Positions 1 to 5,239 of a DNA stretch of 5,406 nt are shown in pieces. Both the position numbers and the translations under genes were made by a program. Source of the DNA: Clostridia bacterium (GTDB lineage: Bacteria > Bacillota > Clostridia > Oscillospirales > CAG-272). Every line of letters begins with the position of its first letter. Within the stretch, counting starts at the first letter, position 1. Location of the stretch: positions 1 to 5,406 of the forward strand of contig JAFYRH010000035.1 of assembly GCA_017559555.1 (NCBI GenBank), written 5' to 3'. Below the pieces are notes generated by a model. That model was not told the origin of the DNA, made no database searches, and saw nothing but the letters and a program-made list of their open reading frames with translations.

Positions 1-36
1 GAACCCGAATATTTCGCTCGCGAAATATTCGCGTAG
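1..36 (+). CDS. Possible 3' end of a plus-strand gene, cut by window start
   Basis: Frame 1 reads eleven sense codons (EPEYFAREIFA) and then a TAG stop at 34-36. A hairpin followed by five T begins immediately after the stop, which would be a natural end for a gene convergent with the MFS gene. Against this, most of these codons lie in a near-perfect palindrome (7-30), so the open frame could be chance reading through an extragenic repeat. Eleven residues are too few to assign a family. Only the sequence to the left can decide. Confidence 0.2.
   Translation, partial: EPEYFAREIFA
7..33. repeat. AT-rich palindrome with CGCGAA motifs
   Basis: GAATATTTCGC (7-17) and GCGAAATATTC (20-30) are perfect 11-bp inverted arms around two bases. 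An alternative, overlapping hairpin pairs CGCGAA (19-24) with TTCGCG (28-33). A further CGCGAA occurs at 61-66, and GAACC (1-5) is complementary to GGTTC (70-74). There is no T run at the position needed to terminate the leftward MFS transcript. It resembles short extragenic palindromic repeats, and the window edge may cut an array of them. Confidence 0.55.
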
Positions 37-59
37 CAACGGCACGATGCGTTGTTTTT
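37..59 (+). terminator. Weak putative intrinsic terminator, plus strand
   Basis: CAACG (37-41) pairs with CGTTG (50-54), and TTTTT follows at 55-59. An alternative pairing with one bulged G gives a seven-pair stem and a three-base loop. The stem is short, so the call is tentative. It would serve a plus-strand gene entering from the left, not the MFS gene, which is transcribed the other way. Confidence 0.3.
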
Positions 60-90
60 CCGCGAAAAAGGTTCCCCCACAATTCTTTTA

Positions 91-1344
91 TTAAAATCCG
101 TGTTCATCCAAATGCCGTTGCCAAATGCGTGCGCCAAAGAAGCAAATGACGGCGCCCACAAAGGAGATAATTACCCAAGTGAGAATGGTGAAATTCCAAT
201 CAAACGTCTCTGCGAGAGCGGCAAAACCGTAGGTTGAGAGAGCCGCACCCACGTAGGTGGAAGCGTTGAGAATGCCCGAGTAGGTCGACACCTTTCCAAA
301 GGGCACAAATCTGCGCGGAACGATAGAGATGAGCATCAGGTTGATGCCGTGCATAGCGGCAACCGTCAATGCCATCAACAAAAGAGAGGGCAGGAGTGCA
401 GCCTCGGGTGCGAAGGTATTTACCAAGAACAAAATAGCACAAACAATCGCCGATCCTGCAAAAATGGCAGAAGCGCAGGTGACTTCGTTGCGGAAGAACC
501 GTTGTTGCAGTGCGCGGAATGCCGAATAGCTGATCATTGTAAAGATTGCGAGGATCACCGTTGAAACAATCGAGTTCTCCTCACTGAGGTGGAAGGTTTC
601 CGAAAGGAAAGAGGGCATCCAGTTTGTTACACCGTCGCGCAGCATCCCTTGCAGCATAATGCCGGGCATAATCAGGGCAATCGCACCGAATATGTAAAGC
701 GGAACGGGCAGGGCTTTTTTCTCTTCGACGGGGGTAGGAGAATCTGCTTTTTCTTCTTGCTCAATTGCTTGATTGAATACACGAGGATAGAGAATGAACC
801 AAAGCACTGTCATAACAGCGCCCCACGCGGCACAAAGGAGCATAATGGTGCGCCACTCCATAAAGCCCAACAAAAGGGGGCAGAAGAGGTAGAGCGCCAC
901 GGTTGCAATCGAGGACCCTTGATTGACGCGCACGGCGGCAAAGCTGTAATCCTCTGGGGAGAGATAGGTCGACATCAAACGAACGATAGGCGGCCACAAA
1001 AGGGCGTGTGCAAAGCCGTTGATGCTCCAAATCACCGTCACGGAGGGGATTGTAGAGGTGAAAAAGATGCCTACGTTACACAAAACCGCAAGCGCAATTC
1101 CTGCAGGAATGATGTGGTAGGGCTTGAATCGGTCACCGAGAAAGCCGCTGATGACCTGACCTGTTCCGTAGGCGATAGTAAGACCTGTGATAACAATAGC
1201 AAGAGCGGATTTTTCCACCTGCATCTCACTGCAAATCTTTACCAACATAACTGCAAGGTTCACGCGCATGCAATAGCTTGTAAAATAGACCAAAGCCAAA
1301 AAATAAGCAATCTTTTGGGCGCGGGGGGCAATTTTGGATTTCAT
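91..1344 (-). CDS. MFS transporter, organophosphate:phosphate antiporter (OPA/GlpT)-like
   Basis: This 417-residue membrane protein has the layout of a 12-helix major facilitator: six hydrophobic segments, a charged central loop (about 188-213, rich in E, K and P), then six more. Residues 59-73 (YGTGQ, then GFLGDRF) match the loop 2-3 signature. Two features point to the OPA branch. MRVNL at 26-30 places Arg27 where GlpT has its phosphate-binding Arg45. MLRDGVTNWMP at 234-244 places Arg236 where GlpT has Arg269. Retention of both suggests an anionic, probably phosphorylated or carboxylated, substrate; the compound cannot be named. The ATG lies one base after the stop of the upstream ECF gene, with AAGAGG (1355-1360) ten bases ahead inside that gene, so translation is probably coupled. 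Length is normal for the family. I see no convincing terminator after the stop. Confidence 0.88.
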   Translation of the reverse strand: MKSKIAPRAQKIAYFLALVYFTSYCMRVNLAVMLVKICSEMQVEKSALAIVITGLTIAYGTGQVISGFLGDRFKPYHIIPAGIALAVLCNVGIFFTSTIPSVTVIWSINGFAHALLWPPIVRLMSTYLSPEDYSFAAVRVNQGSSIATVALYLFCPLLLGFMEWRTIMLLCAAWGAVMTVLWFILYPRVFNQAIEQEEKADSPTPVEEKKALPVPLYIFGAIALIMPGIMLQGMLRDGVTNWMPSFLSETFHLSEENSIVSTVILAIFTMISYSAFRALQQRFFRNEVTCASAIFAGSAIVCAILFLVNTFAPEAALLPSLLLMALTVAAMHGINLMLISIVPRRFVPFGKVSTYSGILNASTYVGAALSTYGFAALAETFDWNFTILTWVIISFVGAVICFFGARIWQRHLDEHGF

Positions 1345-1345
1345 A

Positions 1346-1942
1346 TTACATCAGCCTCTTTACAATTTTCATCATGCGCAGGGTTACGGGAATGAGCAAA
1401 ACGTTTACTGCAAACTCTATTACAAAGTTGAGACCGATTAAACCGAGAATGATAAAGGTAAATGCATTTGCAAATTCGCCTGCAATTGCCCATTCGTTGA
1501 GCAAATTGTTATAGAATACCGCAAGACCGATGCAAAAGATGCCTGTGTTGACAATGGGGCAAGCAACAGCCGAAAGAATAACGGCAAGCTTCTTTTTTTC
1601 GGTTTTCAGCACTGCTTGATAAACCAAGCCCGAAATCCATCCTGCGAGCGCACCCTTGAGGATGCAGAGCACAACGGTAATGACGGGGGCTTGTGTCAGC
1701 ATCAATGTGCTGGCAGGGCCTGCCGCACCCGTGATAACTTGAATGGCAACAACAATGCCAAACACACCGCCCAAAAAAGCACCGCTTGCGGGGCCAAACA
1801 AAATAGCACCCAACATTACGGGAACAAGTGTGAGAGTTATAGTGAACATTCCAACGGGAATGGAAACAAACATTTGCAAAACAACTACAATCGCGGCAAA
1901 CATAGCCGTGTAGACGAACTTTCTTTGAGTGTCTTTTGTCAT
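1346..1942 (-). CDS. ECF transporter S component (substrate-binding membrane subunit)
   Basis: This 198-residue, almost wholly hydrophobic protein fits the six-helix substrate-capture subunit of an energy-coupling factor importer. TM1 spans about 9-29 and carries an AxxxA motif (Ala13, Ala17), the helix-packing motif known in S components for contact with EcfT. Further helices lie at about 38-50, 54-71, 85-112, 118-143 and 157-187. The stretch LTLVPVMLGAILFGPASGAF (37-56) is typical of the vitamin-type S family that includes RibU, PanT and FolT. The substrate cannot be assigned. No EcfA or EcfT gene is nearby, so a shared (group II) energising module elsewhere is likely. The Met at 1942 was chosen because AAAAGGAG lies eight bases upstream. 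An in-frame Met at 2023 would start at the promoter -35 and is rejected. The MFS gene follows after one base. Confidence 0.85.
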   Translation of the reverse strand: MTKDTQRKFVYTAMFAAIVVVLQMFVSIPVGMFTITLTLVPVMLGAILFGPASGAFLGGVFGIVVAIQVITGAAGPASTLMLTQAPVITVVLCILKGALAGWISGLVYQAVLKTEKKKLAVILSAVACPIVNTGIFCIGLAVFYNNLLNEWAIAGEFANAFTFIILGLIGLNFVIEFAVNVLLIPVTLRMMKIVKRLM

Positions 1943-1950
1943 TTTAGGGT

Positions 1951-1958
1951 CTCCTTTT
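1951..1958 (-). promoter_or_regulatory. Ribosome binding site that fixes the ECF S-component start
   Basis: On the minus strand AAAAGGAG sits eight bases before the ATG at 1940-1942. Neither upstream in-frame Met (codons at 1994-1996 and 2021-2023) can be used, since both lie within the promoter rather than in the transcript. Confidence 0.85.
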
Positions 1959-1959
1959 A

Positions 1960-1980
1960 ATCTATCTATCGTAGATGGAT
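1960..1980 (-). promoter_or_regulatory. Hairpin in the 5' leader of the ECF-MFS operon
   Basis: Nine-base arms at 1960-1968 and 1972-1980 are complementary except for one mismatch, around a three-base loop. The structure fills most of the roughly 45-base leader between the predicted transcription start (about 1988) and the ribosome binding site. It is too small for any known vitamin riboswitch. It could protect the mRNA, modulate ribosome access, or be an operator at the DNA level. Confidence 0.4.
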
Positions 1981-1994
1981 ATTTGAATAGCACC

Positions 1995-2023
1995 ATTGTA
2001 GCACAACACGCGGCAAATGTCAA
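1995..2023 (-). promoter_or_regulatory. Sigma-A promoter of the ECF-MFS operon
   Basis: On the minus strand, TTGACA (2018-2023) is followed after exactly 17 bases by TACAAT (1995-2000), with a GC just before the -10. That is a full-consensus -35 and a five-of-six -10. The predicted start is near 1988. Confidence 0.85.
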
Positions 2024-2034
2024 TATTTGCCGCG
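2009..2034. promoter_or_regulatory. 26-bp palindrome over the ECF promoter -35: operator and/or terminator
   Basis: CGCGGCAAAT (2009-2018) and ATTTGCCGCG (2025-2034) are perfect ten-base inverted arms around six bases, and the -35 TTGACA lies across the centre. The palindrome is also just downstream of the flavin reductase stop. The minus-strand transcript would fold into a GC-rich stem followed by TGTTGT, a poor U tract, so termination is possible but weak. The position over the -35 would suit a repressor operator. The sequence cannot separate these two roles. Confidence 0.6.
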
Positions 2035-2045
2035 CGTTTTATATG

Positions 2046-2552
2046 TTATTTTTTCACAAGGACATCCTCAATTTCACAAATGTAAACGCGATGGAAGTCA
2101 TCAATGGGGTAGTGCTTGAACATATCGGTATCCACAAAAGCGGATTTTTTCATATCGTCGGCATAAAGCTTGCGGCAAATCATCACCATTTCGGCTTCCG
2201 AGGGGTAGGGAACACCGTCCTCTGTAAAGGTGCAGGTCAGACCCGATTGCTCAAATTTGTTACCGTCACGACCGCTGTTGCGACCGCAAAAAACAAGTGC
2301 ATCGCGATACTCTTCACCAAGGAATGCAAGCGAGAGATAGTCGCTCTTTTCGGTAATGCTATAAGTGTAACGTTGCGGACGAATGAAGCAGATGGCAACG
2401 GGCTTGTGCCACAGGATGCCCATCGCTCCCCAAGAGGCGGTCATTGTGTTGGTGTGCTCACCGTCGGTGGCGCTAATCAGCATCCATTGCTTGTCGATGC
2501 GGTTAAAAATAGCATCCACTTCTTTTGCGTTAACGTGTTCAAAGGTGTTCAT
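2046..2552 (-). CDS. Flavin reductase family protein (FMN-binding split barrel)
   Basis: This 168-residue soluble protein matches the flavin-reductase-like, flavoredoxin-type family: a split-barrel domain that binds FMN and moves electrons from a reduced nucleotide or partner protein to flavin or another acceptor. Recognisable parts are HTNTMTASWGAMG (33-45), the usual FMN-contact region; PVAICFIRPQRYTY (51-64); CGRNSGRDGNKF (89-100); and the closing strand FHRVYICEIEDVLVK (153-167). Length is normal for the short clostridial members. There is no signal peptide or membrane segment, so it should be cytoplasmic. Four cysteines (55, 89, 107, 126; also 159 near the end) are present, but none forms an obvious metal motif. 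The ATG has GGAAAGGAAGG seven bases upstream. The gene has its own promoter and appears monocistronic. Its physiological partner is unknown. Confidence 0.88.
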   Translation of the reverse strand: MNTFEHVNAKEVDAIFNRIDKQWMLISATDGEHTNTMTASWGAMGILWHKPVAICFIRPQRYTYSITEKSDYLSLAFLGEEYRDALVFCGRNSGRDGNKFEQSGLTCTFTEDGVPYPSEAEMVMICRKLYADDMKKSAFVDTDMFKHYPIDDFHRVYICEIEDVLVKK

Positions 2553-2585
2553 AGGAGTACCTTCCTTTCCATATATCTACCTTAT

Positions 2586-2614
2586 ATAATACTCCAAATC
2601 CTCTAAAAATGCAA
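2586..2614 (-). promoter_or_regulatory. Probable sigma-A promoter of the flavin reductase gene
   Basis: On the minus strand TTGCAT (2609-2614) and TATTAT (2586-2591) are 17 bases apart. The -10 matches five of six consensus bases but the -35 only three, so it is weaker than the other promoters here. The predicted leader is about 27 bases and ends in a strong ribosome binding site. Confidence 0.6.
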
Positions 2615-2625
2615 TGGAAGCCCAA

Positions 2626-2645
2626 AAAGTTTACAAAAGTTCACA
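2626..2645. repeat. Tandem 10-bp repeat between divergent promoters
   Basis: AAAGTTTACA (2626-2635) is followed directly by AAAGTTCACA (2636-2645), one mismatch in ten. The one-turn spacing puts both copies, and their A tracts, on the same DNA face. It lies just upstream of the flavin reductase -35 and about 50 bp upstream of the regulator promoter, so it could be a curved or activator-binding element. It could also be chance in an A-rich spacer. Confidence 0.4.
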
Positions 2646-2673
2646 AAAAACGATTGCGAATATGAATGAAGTG

Positions 2674-2704
2674 TTAACATTTGGAGGAAAAGATTGACAT
2701 TTGG
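2674..2704 (+). repeat. 11-bp direct repeat duplicating the regulator -35 region
   Basis: TTAACATTTGG (2674-2684) and TTGACATTTGG (2694-2704) differ at one base and are 20 bp apart. The second copy contains the -35 hexamer of the TetR-gene promoter. The first also forms the small palindrome TGTTAACA (2672-2679). No function is evident. Confidence 0.35.
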
Positions 2705-2722
2705 CACACAGTGTGCTATAAT
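2694..2722 (+). promoter_or_regulatory. Perfect-consensus sigma-A promoter of the TetR-ligase operon
   Basis: TTGACA (2694-2699) and TATAAT (2717-2722) are both exact consensus and separated by exactly 17 bases. Transcription should start near 2729, giving a leader of about 27 bases. A promoter this strong in front of a regulator gene implies tight repression, which agrees with the operators overlapping it. Confidence 0.92.
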
Positions 2723-2737
2723 GAACACACTGTGTGC
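2704..2737. promoter_or_regulatory. Twin operator, probably for the adjacent TetR regulator
   Basis: Two near-palindromes flank the -10 box: GCACACAGTGTGC (2704-2716, centre 2710) in the spacer, and CACACTGTGTG (2726-2736, centre 2731) over the predicted start site. Their centres are 21 bp apart, two helical turns. The whole is also a larger inverted repeat, 12-bp arms 2704-2715 and 2726-2737 about an axis at 2720/2721. TetR-family dimers commonly bind such sites next to their own gene. That this protein binds here is inferred from position. Confidence 0.8.
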
Positions 2738-2755
2738 TGAAAGGAAGGTGAATTT

Positions 2756-3355
2756 GTGGCAGCTTCACAAAACGGATTGATTGTAGATGAAATGTCCGAT
2801 AGAATTATTGCAGTTGCTGAACGAATGGCAATGACAAACGGTGCACACACTGTCAATGTGCGCAAAATTCTTTTGGAGCTTGGCATTACAAATCGCGTCT
2901 TCTATAACCGTTTTCACAACATAGAGGAAGTACTTGACATTGTTTACCAAAAGGTGAGTGAGCAAATACGTGCCAACGCCTCTTGGGAAAGCGATAGCCA
3001 AGAAGAATTTTTTGAACGCGTAACCGATATGGTTGCCAACACGCTCATTCGCTCTTACGATCTCAAAAAACAGTTTAACCACTATATGTTTGAAAATGAC
3101 TCTCGTTCCCAAAGCAATTACGAGTGGTGGATGAGTGCCATTAAGCAAATGTTTGCCTACGCCAAAACCAAAGGCTTTATTCGTACCGATGCCGACACCG
3201 ACGTGCTGAGCTATTCGCTTTGGTGCTTTTGGCGCGGATACAATGCCGATGCGGTTGGCAGGGGAATTCCCAAAGATGAGGCGGTTAAAAACTGCAAATA
3301 CAGCTTTGGTATCATCCTCGACGGTCTGCGTACTGCCGAGGCGGCAAGCAACTAA
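2756..3355 (+). CDS. TetR/AcrR-family transcriptional regulator
   Basis: This 199-residue protein has the TetR build: an N-terminal DNA-binding domain (about 14-60) and an all-helical C-terminal ligand and dimer domain. The helix-turn-helix is at about 33-55, including RKILLELGITNRVFYNRFHN (36-55), where the T/N-x-x-F-Y-x-x-F pattern marks the recognition helix and start of helix 4. The C-terminal half is rich in aromatic residues (for example YEWW 122-125 and LWCFWRGY 155-162), which would suit a hydrophobic ligand pocket. The start is GTG, chosen because AAGGAAGG (2741-2748) lies seven bases upstream and the promoter leaves no room for an earlier one. Twin operators overlap the promoter, so autorepression is expected. 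The acyl-CoA synthetase gene follows after 66 bases with no terminator, which suggests the ligand may be a fatty acid or acyl-CoA; that is inference. Confidence 0.9.
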   Translation: MAASQNGLIVDEMSDRIIAVAERMAMTNGAHTVNVRKILLELGITNRVFYNRFHNIEEVLDIVYQKVSEQIRANASWESDSQEEFFERVTDMVANTLIRSYDLKKQFNHYMFENDSRSQSNYEWWMSAIKQMFAYAKTKGFIRTDADTDVLSYSLWCFWRGYNADAVGRGIPKDEAVKNCKYSFGIILDGLRTAEAASN

Positions 3356-3421
3356 TTCTCAATTATTTATTTTGTTTACAAATCAAATCTATAAATCGAT
3401 TATCGAAAGGAATTTTTCATT

Positions 3422-5116
3422 ATGAATAAGGATATAATCCACGAGCCGAGATTTTTTGATAACGTTAGAGCACTGGTTGAATGGGGTGCTGAATATTACG
3501 GCAACGACACTATCTATTCTTTCCGTCCCAACCCTCGTGCAGACGTTGTAAAAAAGACTTTTGTTGAGTTCCGCGACGATGTTCGTGCACTTGCAAGTGA
3601 GCTTCTTTCCATGGGTTGTGCAGGCCGTCACTGTGTTGTTATCGGCAAGCTTTCCTATGAGTGGGCAGCATTGTATTATGCAACCCTTTCCATCGGCGGT
3701 GTTCTGATTCCTCTTGACCGCGACTGGCAAGCAGAAGACCTCGCGGCAACCGTTGAGCGTGCAGAGGCTAAGTTCCTTTTCTGCGATGCAGATATTAAAG
3801 AAAAAGCAAGCATTATCGAGGGTAAGGTTCCTTTTGCAACCCCTACCGTATATCTTGGCGGCAAGGAAGATGATCTTTCTTTGGCATCCTTGATCGAAAA
3901 GGGAAGAGCAAAGTTTGCGGCTGATCCCAATGCATATTTCAATGCTCCCATCGACCCCCACGTAATGTCTTTGTTGGTATTCACCTCCGGCACTACCGGC
4001 AAGGGCAAGGGCGTAATGCTTTCTCAAAACGCAATTCTTTCCGACCTTTCCTCGGTTATTCCTTACATGGATTTCGGTAAAAAGACCGTTGGCGTTTTGC
4101 CTCCTCACCACACCTTTGGTTCTTCCGTAATGCTCATCGGTCACATGATGATCGGTAGTGAAATTTATATTTCCGGTGGTTTGCGTTACGTTGCAAAAGA
4201 GCTCAAAGAGCAAGAACCCGAGCACTTGGTTATCGTTCCCTTGTATCTTGAAACATTCTACCGCCGTATTATGGCAAACCTGAAGGAAAAGAAGAAGGAA
4301 AAACTGGTAGCCCGTATGATCAAGGTCAGCAATGCATCTCTCAAGGTTGGTATAGATCTTCGTGCAAAGCTGTTTGGTGAAATTCGCGCAGCGTTCGGCG
4401 GCAAGGTAAAAATGATCATTTCCGGCGGTGCTCCCATCAACCCCGAAATTCTCAATTTCTTCGAAGCTATCGGTATTTCCACCCTCAACGGCTACGGCAT
4501 TACCGAGTGTGCTCCCATTATTGCGGTTAACCGCAGTAAGAACCCCGTACGCGGCAGCGTAGGTCACGTTCTTGACATTGACACCGTTAAAATCGACCAT
4601 CCCAACGAGGATGGCGAGGGCGAAATTTGGGTAACCGGTCCCAACGTAATGCTTGGTTACTACAAGGATGAAGCCGCAACAAAGGATGCAATCGACGAAG
4701 AAGGCTACTTCAAGACCGGTGACTACGGTAAACTCGATAAGAATAACGTTCTCTACATTACCGGACGTAAAAAGAACCTGATCATTCTTTCCAACGGTAA
4801 GAACGTTTATCCCGAGGAAATCGAAAACGAGCTCGTTGCTACTCCCGGTGTAATCGATATCATCGTTTACGAGGGTCAAAGCAAGAGAGGTATGGAACAC
4901 AACGCTATCGTTGCAGAGGTTTATCCCGATAACGAATATATCCAAAAGAACAACATCACCGATATCAAAGCACACCTGCAAAAGTACGTTGACGATTACA
5001 ACCGCAACGCAGTTCCTTACAAGAAGATTGGCGTTCTCAAGGTTCGTGATACTGAATTCCCCAAGAACACTCTGCGTAAGATTATGAGATTTAAGCTCGA
5101 TATGTCTATTGACTAA
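3422..5116 (+). CDS. Long-chain acyl-CoA synthetase, AMP-forming (ANL superfamily)
   Basis: This 564-residue adenylate-forming ligase would activate a fatty acid with ATP to acyl-AMP and then transfer it to CoA. All core motifs are visible: the P-loop FTSGTTGKGKGV (187-198), GGAP (335-338), YGITECAP (358-365), the hinge-side KTGDYGKLD (431-439), GRKKNLIILSNGKNVYPEEI (448-467), and the C-terminal LRKIMR (551-556), where Lys553 is in the place of the catalytic lysine. There is no signal peptide or clear membrane helix; a lysine-rich stretch (288-294) could favour membrane contact. FadD-like length and motifs favour a long-chain substrate, but an acyl-ACP synthetase or other carboxylate ligase cannot be excluded. 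The ATG has AAAGGA (3406-3411) ten bases upstream. It is probably co-transcribed with the TetR gene and ends at a strong terminator. Codons are strongly biased, with TTA, CTA and TCA absent across at least codons 1-520, consistent with good expression. Confidence 0.9.
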   Translation: MNKDIIHEPRFFDNVRALVEWGAEYYGNDTIYSFRPNPRADVVKKTFVEFRDDVRALASELLSMGCAGRHCVVIGKLSYEWAALYYATLSIGGVLIPLDRDWQAEDLAATVERAEAKFLFCDADIKEKASIIEGKVPFATPTVYLGGKEDDLSLASLIEKGRAKFAADPNAYFNAPIDPHVMSLLVFTSGTTGKGKGVMLSQNAILSDLSSVIPYMDFGKKTVGVLPPHHTFGSSVMLIGHMMIGSEIYISGGLRYVAKELKEQEPEHLVIVPLYLETFYRRIMANLKEKKKEKLVARMIKVSNASLKVGIDLRAKLFGEIRAAFGGKVKMIISGGAPINPEILNFFEAIGISTLNGYGITECAPIIAVNRSKNPVRGSVGHVLDIDTVKIDHPNEDGEGEIWVTGPNVMLGYYKDEAATKDAIDEEGYFKTGDYGKLDKNNVLYITGRKKNLIILSNGKNVYPEEIENELVATPGVIDIIVYEGQSKRGMEHNAIVAEVYPDNEYIQKNNITDIKAHLQKYVDDYNRNAVPYKKIGVLKVRDTEFPKNTLRKIMRFKLDMSID

Positions 5117-5124
5117 TAGAATTC

Positions 5125-5164
5125 AAAAGGACGGAGAATTTTTGAAATTTTCCGTCCTTTTTTT
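5125..5164 (+). terminator. Strong intrinsic terminator after the acyl-CoA synthetase gene
   Basis: AAAAGGACGGA (5125-5135) pairs perfectly with TCCGTCCTTTT (5151-5161). Pairing continues inward, with one G-U pair, to a stem of about 17 pairs and a three-base loop at 5142-5144. Seven T at 5158-5164 complete the signal. It begins eight bases after the stop codon and separates the ligase operon from the MATE gene. Confidence 0.93.
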
Positions 5165-5174
5165 GCTTTGATAC

Positions 5175-5203
5175 TTGACTTTTTTGTGCAAGAGGTGTAC
5201 AAT
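5175..5203 (+). promoter_or_regulatory. Sigma-A promoter of the MATE exporter gene
   Basis: TTGACT (5175-5180) and TACAAT (5198-5203) are 17 bases apart, each matching five of six consensus bases. The predicted start near 5210 gives a leader of about 30 bases. Coming right after the terminator, it makes the MATE gene an independent unit. No copy of the CACAC/GTGTG operator is seen here. Confidence 0.78.
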
Positions 5204-5239
5204 ATCCCACGAATGATGAAAGCATCCTTGGAGGAAGAC

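Noticed and set aside
7..30. Intrinsic terminator for the leftward ECF-MFS operon
   Set aside because: On the minus strand the stem is followed by GGGTTC rather than a T run, and it lies 60 bases past the stop codon.
1..74. tRNA gene suggested by complementary GAACC/GGTTC ends
   Set aside because: The internal stems do not form D, anticodon and T arms, and no GTTCNANNC T-loop is present at the right place.
589..1395. 268-codon open frame on the plus strand as a gene
   Set aside because: It lies in register opposite the MFS gene, and its translation is rich in Cys, His and Asn with no recognisable domain.
1943..1990. Vitamin riboswitch upstream of the ECF gene
   Set aside because: The predicted leader is about 45 bases with one simple hairpin, too short for known cobalamin, FMN, TPP or folate aptamers. 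No conserved aptamer motif is seen.
1943..2023. N-terminal extension of the ECF S component to the upstream Met at 2023
   Set aside because: The extra 27 codons cover the -10, the -35 and the leader hairpin, and the strong ribosome binding site points to the Met at 1942.
1929..2606. 225-codon open frame on the plus strand as a gene
   Set aside because: It is antisense to the flavin reductase and crosses two promoters and a ribosome binding site. No family is recognisable.
2843..2861. Third regulator operator inside the TetR coding region
   Set aside because: It shares only part of the CACACTGTGTG core and its dyad is imperfect (five-base arms around nine bases). Coding sequence explains it.
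3375..3403. Separate promoter for the ligase (TTTACA, 17 bases, GATTAT)
   Set aside because: Transcription would start about at the ribosome binding site (3405-3412), leaving almost no leader. The -10 matches only four of six bases.
3389..4981. 530-codon open frame on the minus strand as a gene
   Set aside because: It is the in-register complement of the acyl-CoA synthetase, which has full family motifs. The antisense protein resembles no family I know, and its frame is explained by codon bias.
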